Position numbers and translations under genes: made by a program
Shown here: one piece after another, positions 25,303 through 33,964 of the stretch
Layout: the number at the start of each line of letters is the position of its first letter
Numbering within the stretch: position 1 is the first letter of the stretch
Notes under the pieces: model-generated
Database searches by the model: none
What the model saw: only the letters and a program-made list of their open reading frames with translations
Told to the model about the DNA's origin: nothing
Assembly: GCA_001552765.1 (NCBI GenBank)
Contig: KQ959400.1
Span: 50,124 to 106,053 of the forward strand
DNA length: 55,930 nt
From: Bacteroidales bacterium KA00344
GTDB taxonomy: Bacteria; Bacteroidota; Bacteroidia; Bacteroidales; Bacteroidaceae
Reading direction: 5' to 3'

Positions 25303-26577
25303 ATGCGAGTACTTTTAGTGAATACAAGTGAACGAGCCGGAGGAGCCGCAGTGGCTACCGGACGATTGATGGAAGCCTTGAACAACAATGGTGTCAAGGC
25401 AAGTATGCTGGTGGCAACAAAGGAAACCGACAACATCAATGTGGTTGGGTTGCCACGTTCATGGCGCCATCGCCTGGCTTTTCTGTGGGAACGTTTGTGT
25501 ATTTTCGTGCATCTGCGCTTTTCTAAGAAGCACTTATTTGAATTGGATATAGCCAATGCAGGGGTCGATATAACGTCGTTGCCGGAGTTTAAGCGTGCAG
25601 ACATCATTCATTTGGCCTGGATAAATCAGGGTATGTTGTCGTTGGCAGGCATTCGCGAGATTCTGAAGAGTGGAAAGCCGGTGGTGTGGACCATGCACGA
25701 TTTGTGGCCGGCATCGAGCATCTGTCATCTGTCTTTAGGGTGTGAGAAATTCAAATCACACTGCTCTCATTGCAAATATCTTCCGCACGGAGGCGGTGAC
25801 AAGGACTTGTCTTATCGGATCTGGGAGAAGAAAAACAGTTTTTTCAAGCCCTACAATATCTCTTTTGTGGCTTGCAGCAAATGGCTGGCGACGGAAGCCA
25901 AGGCGAGCGGGGTGATTCGGGGACAGATTGTGACGGATATACCTAACCCCCTGAATACTTCTGTTTTTCGCAAAAAAGACAAACTGGCGGCCAGAACGGC
26001 TTTGGATTTGCCGCACGATAGGCGTCTGATAGCGTTTATAGCCCAGAAGGCAACGAATGTCAATAAGGGCATGAACTATCTGATAGAGGCTTGTAACCGA
26101 TTGGTGTCAGAACATCCTGAGATGCGCGATAATACAGGCGTGGTGATATTGGGTGGTCACGCCGAAGCGTTCGAGGGGCAGTTTGAAATGCCCGTTTATC
26201 CTTTGGGATATATCAGTGAGGAGAAGAAAATCGTAGAGGTTTATAATGCGATAGATGTTTTCATATTACCCTCGCTTTCGGAAAACCTGCCCAACACCAT
26301 TATGGAGGCAATGGCTTGTGGCGTGCCTTGCGTGGGCTTTAGGGTAGGAGGAATTGCCGAAATGATAGACCACCACAAGAATGGATATGTGGCGCTGTTC
26401 AAAAGTGCGTCCGACTTGGCGAGGGGAATACGCTGGGTGCTGGATGAGGCCGACTACGACAGTTTGAGCCATAATGCAATAAAAAAGGTTGTGTCACGCT
26501 ATTCTCAACAGGTCGTGGCCATGAAATATATAGAAATTTATAACCATGCTGCGGCATCCAAAAGATATGCTTTATGA
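25303..26577 (+). CDS. Glycosyltransferase family 4 (GT-B fold)
   Basis: The protein is 424 residues. The N-terminal VNTSERAGGAAVATGRLMEAL is a donor-site glycine-rich loop, WTMHDLWPASSICH is found in this GT4 subgroup, and the C-terminal E-x7-E motif is ENLPNTIME followed by AMACGVPCVG. It probably adds a sugar to a surface polysaccharide or LPS; the acceptor is unknown. The ATG at 25303 is chosen over a GTG at 25282 that falls in the promoter. It overlaps the next gene by 4 bp (ATGA). Confidence 0.88.
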   Translation: MRVLLVNTSERAGGAAVATGRLMEALNNNGVKASMLVATKETDNINVVGLPRSWRHRLAFLWERLCIFVHLRFSKKHLFELDIANAGVDITSLPEFKRADIIHLAWINQGMLSLAGIREILKSGKPVVWTMHDLWPASSICHLSLGCEKFKSHCSHCKYLPHGGGDKDLSYRIWEKKNSFFKPYNISFVACSKWLATEAKASGVIRGQIVTDIPNPLNTSVFRKKDKLAARTALDLPHDRRLIAFIAQKATNVNKGMNYLIEACNRLVSEHPEMRDNTGVVILGGHAEAFEGQFEMPVYPLGYISEEKKIVEVYNAIDVFILPSLSENLPNTIMEAMACGVPCVGFRVGGIAEMIDHHKNGYVALFKSASDLARGIRWVLDEADYDSLSHNAIKKVVSRYSQQVVAMKYIEIYNHAAASKRYAL

Positions 26578-27350
26578 TAAAATTTACGATAATCACCTGT
26601 ACTTTCAATGCTGAACATGAGCTTCAACGCACGCTTGACAGTGTGATGGAGCAGTCGCATGCCAACATTGAGCATCTTATCATCGACGGTTTGTCGAGTG
26701 ACCGTACGGTCGCTATGGCTCAAGCCTACATGGCAAAGGTGTATAACTTGAATGTCGGACTGCAGGTAGAGGTTGTGTCTGAGAAAGATTGCGGGCTTTA
26801 TGATGCGATGAACAAAGGCATTGGGATGGCTACCGGCGACTATCTGGTATTTCTGAATGCGGGTGATGTGTTTCCTGCGCCGGATACGTTGGAGCACATT
26901 TCCAATGGCCTGGTTGAAGGAGAGGAGCTGCCCGGAGTGCTCTACGGAAACGCGGACATCGTGGATGATGAGGGCTGTTTTATTCGTCATCGTCGGTTGC
27001 AGCCACCTGAGAAACTGTCGTGGCGTTCTTTCAGGCAAGGAATGGTGGTTTGTCATCAGTCGTTTTATGCCCGCACGGATCTTGCCAAAGCCACGCCTTA
27101 TCATCTGAAATATCGGTATTCTGCCGATGTGGACTGGTGTATCAGGATTATGAAAGCGGCCGAAAAGAGAGGTTTGGTGTTAAAAAATATAGATGATGTT
27201 TTGGTAAACTATCTTGAGGGAGGAATGACTGCTAAAAATCATTGGGCTTCATTGAAGGAGCGTTTCCATGTCATGGTTGCCCATTTTGGACTCTTTACCA
27301 CCGTCGCCATGCATCTTTGGTTTGTTGTTAGGTCTGTAATCAAGAGATAG
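26574..27350 (+). CDS. Glycosyltransferase family 2 (GT-A fold)
   Basis: The protein is 258 residues. It shows the GT2 start FTIITCTFNAEHELQRTLDS, DGLSSDRT for nucleotide binding, and SEKDCGLYDAMNKGIGMATG then FLNAGD as the DXD-like metal site. This arrangement is typical of GT2 enzymes of colanic-acid or capsule type. It overlaps the GT4 gene by 4 bp, so the two enzymes probably act on the same glycan. A strong hairpin follows at 27381-27429. Confidence 0.9.
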   Translation: MIKFTIITCTFNAEHELQRTLDSVMEQSHANIEHLIIDGLSSDRTVAMAQAYMAKVYNLNVGLQVEVVSEKDCGLYDAMNKGIGMATGDYLVFLNAGDVFPAPDTLEHISNGLVEGEELPGVLYGNADIVDDEGCFIRHRRLQPPEKLSWRSFRQGMVVCHQSFYARTDLAKATPYHLKYRYSADVDWCIRIMKAAEKRGLVLKNIDDVLVNYLEGGMTAKNHWASLKERFHVMVAHFGLFTTVAMHLWFVVRSVIKR

Positions 27351-27380
27351 TTCAAACCTTATTCCATAACGGATTGCATT

Positions 27381-27429
27381 AACCATCAGCGCCCGAATGA
27401 TATAATGATTCATTCGGGCGCTGATGGTT
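27381..27429. terminator. Twenty-base-pair perfect hairpin after the glycosyltransferase genes
   Basis: The arms 27381-27400 and 27410-27429 are exact reverse complements with a nine-base loop. It lies between converging genes. There is no strong T-tract directly after it on the plus strand, so efficiency as a terminator is uncertain. The remaining 185 bp to the M23 gene contain only a small GGCAAC/GTTGCC hairpin. Confidence 0.65.
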
Positions 27430-27614
27430 GTCTGTGTTTGTCAGCTTTTTATGGCTGTCGGCAACGTGTGTTGCCTATAATATTGAGTATCTTTGATAAA
27501 CGGATTATATTTCCTCAAATCTCTGTTTGTGTACCTTGTCTCTAAAGAAAAAAGGTTTTTTCTTTATTCCGCTGGCTTATAAATCGTGATTTTTATGTAC
27601 CTCAGATACTCAGT

Positions 27615-28583
27615 TTATATATATCTGATAATCTGTCCGGGACGTATAGCCTGATTTCTTCTGTAGCCGTTTAGGCGGCAAAGCTTGTCTACTGTTACAC
27701 CGACTTTGCTGGCGATGGATTCGAGCGTATCTCCCTTGAGAACCTTATAGTACACACGCTCTGGCTGGTTGATGGTGTTTCTGACTGCCGTAGACGCCAA
27801 ATCTGCACTGTGTCCGGGTGTGCCGTAGATTTGGTCGCGTGTATATCCGCCATTGCCTACCTTTCCTCTCTCACGGGTAGCGATGGTAGACTCCTTTTGA
27901 TAGGAGTCCTTGCTGAACAATACTTGGTCTGCAACCACGTCTTGATTACGGAAATCGAAGAACAGTGCAGGGTTCAAGGCGACACCGCAAAGACGGGTCT
28001 CAAAGTGCAGGTGTGATCCCGTGCTGCGCCCGGTGTTGCCACCGAGACCGATGGGCTCTCCTGCTCTTACCACTTGATTCTCCTTTACCAGATGTTTGCT
28101 GAGGTGCCCGTAGATTGTCTCTAAACCGTTGGGGTGGCGAATAACAACGTAGTTGCCGTATCCTCTGCGCTCATATTTCACAATGCGTACCTTGCCGTTG
28201 AAAGCCGAACGGATTGTGTCGCCGATATAAACTTTGATGTCGAGCCCTTTGTGTTGGCGTCCCCAGCGACTACCGAAATTGCTGGTAACAACACGGCTTG
28301 GGGTGGGCATGCAGAAATGGCGGAGGTTAATAACGAAAGAGTCGGGCAGCTCTGTGGCACGGTGTGCGTATTGATTATTCCAATCATCTCCGTAAAGCAG
28401 GGCTGCGGGAGACTGCATATTCTCTCTTGCAACAACAGACCGTATCTCTATGGAGTCAAGTTTCTTAGCACGTCGATCTACTGGTGCTTGTCTGGCCAGC
28501 AGGTCTTGGCCGGCAACCGGTATCGCCACAAGGGCGAAAAGAAGAGATATAGTCAGGGTCTTTGCAGTCTTTTTCAGAGTCAT
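27615..28583 (-). CDS. Secreted M23-family peptidoglycan peptidase with C-terminal LysM
   Basis: The protein is 322 residues with a signal peptide ending near IPVAGQ. The M23 (LytM) domain in the middle has HKGLDIKVYIGD (first metal His and Asp), GNYVVIRHPNGLETIYGHLSKH and SHLHFETR (HLH motif). The last ~45 residues are a LysM module (YYKVLKGDTLESIASKVGV... IRPGQIIRY) that binds peptidoglycan. It probably cleaves or regulates cell-wall crosslinks. The gene is single, with a promoter at 28694. Confidence 0.92.
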   Translation of the reverse strand: MTLKKTAKTLTISLLFALVAIPVAGQDLLARQAPVDRRAKKLDSIEIRSVVARENMQSPAALLYGDDWNNQYAHRATELPDSFVINLRHFCMPTPSRVVTSNFGSRWGRQHKGLDIKVYIGDTIRSAFNGKVRIVKYERRGYGNYVVIRHPNGLETIYGHLSKHLVKENQVVRAGEPIGLGGNTGRSTGSHLHFETRLCGVALNPALFFDFRNQDVVADQVLFSKDSYQKESTIATRERGKVGNGGYTRDQIYGTPGHSADLASTAVRNTINQPERVYYKVLKGDTLESIASKVGVTVDKLCRLNGYRRNQAIRPGQIIRYI

Positions 28584-28693
28584 AAATTCTAATTTATATC
28601 TTAGGTTTTATTGTGTTCGAGAAAGCAAAATGTTCCTCAAAATAGAAAAATAAAGTGCATAATAGATTGCTCTTCAATTTTCAAAAGACTTCG

Positions 28694-28701
28694 CAAAGAT
28701 A
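28694..28701 (-). promoter_or_regulatory. Promoter -7 box for M23 peptidase gene
   Basis: The minus strand reads TATCTTTG, a match to TAnnTTTG. The leader to the ATG at 28583 is about 100 nt. The rest of the spacer to recG (28702-28935) is AT-rich and shows nothing further. Confidence 0.45.
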
Positions 28702-28935
28702 ATAAAAAATTGTGTTTATTACCACAATCAACAAAAAAAATAATTGCGTTTTAACACAAAAAGGTGTTTTTCAGCAAGGTATTAACATTTTAATAAGTTT
28801 ATTTACTATATTGTAATTATTTCATCCTTACTCTTGATGTGCGTCAAGCGGATATTCGTTTTTCCCCTGTCAAACTTCAATGGTCTGAATATTTCGGATA
28901 TAATCGATGTTGAGCGAATGCCAATTTTGCCCCGC

Positions 28936-31038
28936 TTAACTGATGGCCGACCAATTGATATGTGTGTTTCTTAGTTCCTTGAGCCGATTCCAGAATATGG
29001 AATATTGTGCTTTTTCACAGCGAGGGTCATCGTCTATAATCTTCTGTGCTTCGTTTCGCGCGAGCTGTACAATCTGACTGTCACGGGCAATATCGGCTAT
29101 TTTCAAGTCGAAAGCAATGCCGCTTTGCTGCGTTCCTTCCAAGTCGCCGGGACCGCGAAGTTTCAGATCGGCTTCGGCAATGCGGAATCCGTCGTTGGTT
29201 TGGCACATAATGTCGATGCGCTTACGTGTTTCGGCTCCCAATTCATAGCTCGTAACGAGCAGACAATAGCTTTGGTCGGCTCCTCGTCCAACGCGTCCCC
29301 GCAGTTGGTGAAGCTGCGAAAGTCCGAATCTCTGGGCGTCGAGAATTACCATTACCGATGCATTCGGGACGTTCACGCCCACCTCAATCACCGTTGTGGC
29401 TACCAGAATTTGAGTCTCTCCACTCACAAACTTCTGCATCTCAGCTTCTTTTTCTTTTGGTTTCATGCGCCCATGCACCTTGCTTAGTCGAAACTCCGGG
29501 AAGACCTCACATAGTTTCTTGTAGCCGTCTTCGAGGTTTTTCAAATCGCTTTTCTCGCTTTCTTCAATCAATGGGAAAACGATGTAGACCTGCCTGCCCT
29601 CGTGAACTTGCTGACGTATACCATTATATAATGAGACGGTTTGGTTGTCGAATTTATGGATTGTCATCACCGGTTTGCGTCCGGGTGGCAGTTCGTCGAT
29701 CACGCTCACGTCCAAATCGCCATAAATGGTCATGGCCAAGGTACGTGGAATGGGGGTTGCCGTCATCACCAAAATATGGGGCGGACGCTCGCTCTTGCCC
29801 CAGAGTTTGGCACGTTGTGCCACGCCGAAGCGGTGCTGCTCATCAACTACGGCCATCCCCAATTGTTTGAATTGCACAGTATCCTCGATGATGGCGTGTG
29901 TGCCCACCAGAATATCAATCTTTCCTTCAACCAGATTCTCTAGAATCTTCTTTCGTTTCTTGCCTTTCACAATGCCCGTAAGCAACTCCACCCTCACCGG
30001 TAAATCCTGTAGAAAAGCGCGAATTGTATCGAGATGTTGTTCGGCAAGAATCTCAGTTGGGGCCATGATGCAAGTCTGAAATCCATTGTCTATGGCAATG
30101 AGCATGGACATCAGCGCCACCAATGTCTTGCCGGACCCTACGTCGCCTTGCAGCAATCTGTTCATCTGATGGCCCGAACGCATATCGTCGCGTATTTCGT
30201 GTATCACCCGTTTTTGTGCCTGAGTGAGGTCGAAGGGCAGTTTTTCCGCGAAGAAATTGTTGAATATGGGTCCTATCTTTCCAAAGATATAGCCTTTGTA
30301 TTTGCGTCGATGCTCTGAGGCATAACGCAGGATGTTGAGCTGCACATAGAACAGTTCCTCAAACTTCAAGCGCACTTGGGCACGCTGCACATCGTCCAAC
30401 GTCTGCGGGTAGTGTATTTTTCGATAAGCATCTTCACGGGACATGAGGTTTAGTCGACTGACCATCGATGGTAACAGTGTTTCCTGAATCGAGCCTGCCG
30501 GAATTTTCGTGGCGAGGGTTTTGGTGAGCCTTTCTACCGACCTCGACATCATTCCCCGCTTCTTCATCGTTTCTGTGGTGCTATAGTAGGGCTGCATCCC
30601 CATCTCGTCCAATTTCAAATCGGCCACCCTGTCAATCTCCGGGTGTGCAAACTGATACCGTCCTTGAAACACGGTGGGCTTGCCAAAAACGATGTATTCC
30701 TCGCCTATTTTATAGTTGTTATAAACATATTTTGCCCCACGAAACCACACCAAATCCACCACGCCAAACCCATCTGAGAAGTGGGCGACGACGCGTTTAC
30801 TGCGTGCTCCCATTGCAAATTCCTCAAAACTCAGAATCTTTCCCTTAACCTGTACAAAGGGCATTTCGCCGGACAGCTCAATGATGCGGTAAATCTTTGT
30901 GCGGTCTACGTATTTATAAGGATAGTATTCCAGCAGGTCGCCCCATGTTTGGATATTGAGTTCTTTGTTCAATATCTCTTTTTTCTTTGGGCCGACGCCG
31001 GGCAGATACATGATGTCTTGATCTAAAAGATTTAACAT
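28936..31038 (-). CDS. recG: ATP-dependent DNA helicase RecG
   Basis: RecG remodels stalled replication forks and branch-migrates Holliday junctions. The protein is about 700 residues, family length. It has the N-terminal wedge domain (YLPGVGPKKKEILNKEL), Walker A GDVGSGKT, DEQH box, TATPIPRTL and the C-terminal LHQLRGRVGRG. The frame stays open to 31059, but the extra seven residues (MHYELCI) are encoded by the AT-rich inverted repeat. The ATG at 31038 giving MLNLLDQDIMYLPGVG is therefore preferred; the repeat abuts this start codon. Confidence 0.95.
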   Translation of the reverse strand: MLNLLDQDIMYLPGVGPKKKEILNKELNIQTWGDLLEYYPYKYVDRTKIYRIIELSGEMPFVQVKGKILSFEEFAMGARSKRVVAHFSDGFGVVDLVWFRGAKYVYNNYKIGEEYIVFGKPTVFQGRYQFAHPEIDRVADLKLDEMGMQPYYSTTETMKKRGMMSRSVERLTKTLATKIPAGSIQETLLPSMVSRLNLMSREDAYRKIHYPQTLDDVQRAQVRLKFEELFYVQLNILRYASEHRRKYKGYIFGKIGPIFNNFFAEKLPFDLTQAQKRVIHEIRDDMRSGHQMNRLLQGDVGSGKTLVALMSMLIAIDNGFQTCIMAPTEILAEQHLDTIRAFLQDLPVRVELLTGIVKGKKRKKILENLVEGKIDILVGTHAIIEDTVQFKQLGMAVVDEQHRFGVAQRAKLWGKSERPPHILVMTATPIPRTLAMTIYGDLDVSVIDELPPGRKPVMTIHKFDNQTVSLYNGIRQQVHEGRQVYIVFPLIEESEKSDLKNLEDGYKKLCEVFPEFRLSKVHGRMKPKEKEAEMQKFVSGETQILVATTVIEVGVNVPNASVMVILDAQRFGLSQLHQLRGRVGRGADQSYCLLVTSYELGAETRKRIDIMCQTNDGFRIAEADLKLRGPGDLEGTQQSGIAFDLKIADIARDSQIVQLARNEAQKIIDDDPRCEKAQYSIFWNRLKELRNTHINWSAIS

Positions 31039-31071
31039 AATGCATAATTCATAATGCATAATTCACAATTC
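31037..31071 (+). repeat. Inverted repeat arm (two ATAATGCATAATTC units) at recG start
   Basis: Bases 31037-31064 are two exact copies of ATAATGCATAATTC, followed by one AATTCAC-type heptad. Bases 31590-31617 are the exact reverse complement of the 28-base core. The arm reaches the recG start codon. Confidence 0.9.
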
Positions 31072-31124
31072 CATCACCTTGCTGATAAGGGCAATGGTGA
31101 AAATGCATCGTTCAAAAGGAAATG

Positions 31125-31493
31125 TTATGACTTGCAAGAAATAAAAGTTGATTTGACTATGGAAGTCAAAAGTTTTATCAGTTCAACGCAATCATCGAGT
31201 AAGCTTTTTGCTTGTTCATTGCTGATATAACCGGCATCTCTTAGCAATTCAATCCAGTATTCAGTTTCGCTCGCTTCTTTCAATGCAATATTCATCTTGC
31301 TTCCAAAGTCGGCCTTAGACTGTCCGCGTATGGCTTCCTTGACATTTGCACCGATGCTTGTACCGCATCGCAGCAACTGGTTTCCGATAATATAGTTTCC
31401 ATCTTTGTTGCACAGATATTTGTATAGCTTGACACACCTCACTGAAAAGCTCTTGGTTTTGACGACAATAATATTTTCTTCAGATGACTTCAT
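31125..31493 (-). CDS. Four-helix bundle protein (23S rRNA intervening-sequence protein family)
   Basis: The 122-residue all-helical protein contains RCGTSIGANVKEAIRGQSKADFGSKM and ALKEASETEYWIELLRDAGYI, the signature of the small four-helix bundle family also found in 23S rRNA intervening sequences and in diversity-generating retroelements. Its molecular role is unknown. It sits alone between recG and ispD inside a 28-bp inverted repeat (31037-31064 and 31590-31617), which suggests it arrived as a small cassette. Confidence 0.85.
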   Translation of the reverse strand: MKSSEENIIVVKTKSFSVRCVKLYKYLCNKDGNYIIGNQLLRCGTSIGANVKEAIRGQSKADFGSKMNIALKEASETEYWIELLRDAGYISNEQAKSLLDDCVELIKLLTSIVKSTFISCKS

Positions 31494-31589
31494 GAGCGTA
31501 ATGCTTTAATCTCATAATTAAATTGTCTCCATATAGAACTCGATTCTTATCCGTCTTCCATTTTCCGTAATAATCAGGTTATGGTAATG

Positions 31590-31617
31590 GAATTATGCAT
31601 TATGAATTATGCATTAT
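31590..31617 (-). repeat. Inverted repeat arm overlapping the ispD stop codon
   Basis: This is the exact reverse complement of 31037-31064. The TAA stop of ispD (31607-31609) and its last two codons lie within it. Confidence 0.9.
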
Positions 31618-32278
31618 AAATTAAACAATCCGCGAGTTTCAGGTCGAATGGTGTGGTGAGTTTGATGTTCTCTCTGTTTCCCTCCACCATCGTTACTTGG
31701 CACCCCAAACTCTCTATCACCGAGGCGTCATCGGTGAAGGTTTCGCGGTCGGGCTGATTGAAAGCCTGCTTGGCCAATGCCAGGTCGAAGCATTGAGGCG
31801 TCTGTACCGAGCGGAAGTGGTCGCGCATCACGTTGTGCCCATGCCCCCGATCGACATACCGTAACGTCTCGGTAATCGGCATCACGGGAATGGCCGCGTA
31901 GTCGTCGCGGGCGGCTTCGAAACAACGCTCTATCACGGCATTCGATACAAATGGACGCACACCGTCGTGTATGGCCACTATTCCCTCCGCGTCATCGGGG
32001 ATGAGAGCCAGTCCGTTTTTGGACGATTGGAAGCGGGTTTCACCGCCATCGGCAATCTGGTGTGGCGTGTTGAAATCATGTTTCCGGCACAGTTCGCGCC
32101 AGAATTCCTGCTGGTCTTTGGGCAGTACGAGGATAATCTTCAGTGCCGGGCTGTACTCCTGAAACCGCTCAATGGTGCGCATCAACACCGGCTTGCCACC
32201 AATGGGCAGGAACTGTTTGGGCAATTCGCTCCCCATGCGCAGTCCCTTGCCACCGGCAACAATGATTACATAATCCAT
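31607..32278 (-). CDS. ispD: 2-C-methyl-D-erythritol 4-phosphate cytidylyltransferase
   Basis: IspD joins MEP to CTP in the MEP pathway. The protein is 223 residues with the nucleotidyltransferase N-terminus [26 protein letters not shown], the [12 protein letters not shown] motif and [11 protein letters not shown]. The stop codon and the last two codons lie in an AT-rich repeat arm, so the native C-terminus may have been altered by the repeat. It lies 27 bp downstream of the DJ-1 gene and is probably cotranscribed. Confidence 0.95.
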   Translation of the reverse strand: MDYVIIVAGGKGLRMGSELPKQFLPIGGKPVLMRTIERFQEYSPALKIILVLPKDQQEFWRELCRKHDFNTPHQIADGGETRFQSSKNGLALIPDDAEGIVAIHDGVRPFVSNAVIERCFEAARDDYAAIPVMPITETLRYVDRGHGHNVMRDHFRSVQTPQCFDLALAKQAFNQPDRETFTDDASVIESLGCQVTMVEGNRENIKLTTPFDLKLADCLIYNA

Positions 32279-32305
32279 AAATTCAGTATATAATGGTGGT
32301 TGTGT

Positions 32306-32872
32306 TTATTTGCCCATGAGGTGGTCGTACCGCATACCCACCTGCACATCGGCCGATTTCTCCTCGCCTACAAAGTAGCTGAGGATGCGATAGGCGTAGG
32401 GGAGGACGGCTGCCGGGCCTTCGCCGGTGATGATGTTGCCGTCTTCTTGGAAGAGTTCTGCCGTGTAGGTAGCACCGGTGAGGTATTTTTCAAAGCCCGG
32501 ATAACACGTAGCCTTCTTGCCTTCGAGCAGACCGAGTGACCCAAGCACCATCGGACCCGCACAGATGGCGCCGATGCGTTTGCCCCGCTTGTGCTGCGCC
32601 ATGAGCGCTTGTCGCACCCCCTCGTGGTTGTTCAGGTTGCTTGCTCCGGGCATGCCGCCGGGCAATAGCAGGATGTCGGCATCATCGAAGTTGGCTGCGT
32701 CCTCAAATTTCATATCAGCCTTGACGGTTACGCCATGTGCCGACTCCACATATTCGGAGCCTGTAATGCTCACGGTTTTTACTTCCACGCCACCGCGACG
32801 CAGAATATCAACGGGTGCCAATGCCTCGATTTCCTCGAAACCATTGGCGAGAAATGTATAAACTTTAGCCAT
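32306..32872 (-). CDS. DJ-1/PfpI family protein
   Basis: The 188-residue protein has a flavodoxin-like fold with the DJ-1 motifs ANGFEEIEALAPVDILRRGG (conserved Glu), LLPGGMPGASNL and the nucleophile elbow AICAGPMVLGSLGLL with Cys. Family members act on glyoxal or as redox-sensing chaperones; a deglycase or glyoxalase III-like role is possible but unproven. It heads a pair with ispD. The 171-bp spacer upstream, to mgtC, is AT-rich with no recognisable feature. Confidence 0.88.
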   Translation of the reverse strand: MAKVYTFLANGFEEIEALAPVDILRRGGVEVKTVSITGSEYVESAHGVTVKADMKFEDAANFDDADILLLPGGMPGASNLNNHEGVRQALMAQHKRGKRIGAICAGPMVLGSLGLLEGKKATCYPGFEKYLTGATYTAELFQEDGNIITGEGPAAVLPYAYRILSYFVGEEKSADVQVGMRYDHLMGK

Positions 32873-33043
32873 AATATAGTTTTTTAGTTCAGTTCTGTTA
32901 GTGGCAGAACAATAAAATATATCACAAACTTACACAAAAAAAATGAGAAATCCCATTAAAATAGGCAATAATTTCTTGTGCAACAGCCTGCTTGCAGTGT
33001 TATTTTTCCCTCTGTTTGCTGTATGGGAGAGGGTCGGACACAT

Positions 33044-33697
33044 TTATTCTATGCTAACCATCGTTACGTCGTCAAACTCCTCCATGTCGTCGAGAATTAG
33101 TCGGTTGTGGTTGTGCGACTGCACTTTGATTTCCATCTTCACCTCGTACAGGCTTCCCTGCGAGGTGTGGCGACTGTGCAGTTCGAATGAAAACACTTCC
33201 AGACAGTGGCTTTTGATTTGCTCAACCACGCGTTGGGCACTTTCCCGCGTGGGTGAAGAAAACGACACTTGCAGTGTTGTTGTGGTGGTCTGTGGAATGA
33301 TTTTGTTAAGCACTTCGAGCCCTAACAATATGAGGACGGTAACGATGGCAGCAAGGGCATACATCCCCACGCCGCACGTCATGCCTATAGCGGCGGTGAC
33401 CCACAGGCCGGCTGCCGTGGTGAGTCCGCGCACCGTGTTCTTCTGAAACACGATGAGACCTGCGCCGATGAAACCGATTCCCGAAACCACCTGTGCCGCC
33501 ACGCGCGAACTATCCTTTACTCCGTCGCCAAAACCGTATTGTGAAATAATGGTGAAGAGGGCGGCACCCAAGGCCACTAAGAAGTGAGTGCGAAATCCGG
33601 CGTCTTTGGAACGGTACTCGCGTTCGAGCCCGATGATGCCACCAAGAGCAAGGGCGGCGATGAGCCTGAGGCTGTGTTCTATGATGAAAGTATGCAT
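33044..33697 (-). CDS. mgtC: MgtC/SapB-family membrane protein
   Basis: The protein is 217 residues. The N-terminal half has several membrane segments with ALALGGIIGLEREYRSKDAGFRTHFLVALGAALFT, GIGFIGAGLIV and RGLTTAAGLWVTAAIGM, characteristic of MgtC/SapB. The C-terminal ~70 residues are soluble and resemble an ACT-like domain. Family members are tied to magnesium limitation and inhibition of F-type ATPase in pathogens; many bacterial homologues have unknown roles. A promoter lies 28 bp upstream. Confidence 0.9.
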   Translation of the reverse strand: MHTFIIEHSLRLIAALALGGIIGLEREYRSKDAGFRTHFLVALGAALFTIISQYGFGDGVKDSSRVAAQVVSGIGFIGAGLIVFQKNTVRGLTTAAGLWVTAAIGMTCGVGMYALAAIVTVLILLGLEVLNKIIPQTTTTTLQVSFSSPTRESAQRVVEQIKSHCLEVFSFELHSRHTSQGSLYEVKMEIKVQSHNHNRLILDDMEEFDDVTMVSIE

Positions 33698-33724
33698 GGT
33701 TTAAACAAAGTTTGATGGAACTAA

Positions 33725-33756
33725 CAAATATACAATGTTTTTATCAGCAAACCAAA
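33725..33756 (-). promoter_or_regulatory. Promoter for mgtC
   Basis: The minus strand reads TATATTTG at 33725-33732 with TTTG 20 bases upstream, a good -33/-7 pair. The leader to the ATG is about 20 nt. Confidence 0.6.
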
Positions 33757-33964
33757 CAAACCGGCAATATATTGCAATAAAAAGATTGTTGTCGTGTTTT
33801 TGCAGACCATTTAATGGGAAAGTAATCAGAAGGATGGCTCAAAGTCGGTATGTCCAGCCTTCATTTGATGGTGAAGATAAACAGTCCGGCAGTGGAGTCG
33901 AGGTGGTATTCTGCTGTTTCGAACGTGAATTTTTTTCATGATTTCACGCCGTCTTTATGCTTCG

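Noticed and set aside
31037..31059. RecG start at 31059
   Set aside because: The extra residues MHYELCI are translation of the AT-rich repeat arm; the ATG at 31038 gives the usual RecG N-terminus.
33735..33941. 68-codon plus-strand ORF after mgtC
   Set aside because: It begins at the mgtC promoter, has no recognisable motif and is close to the repeat.
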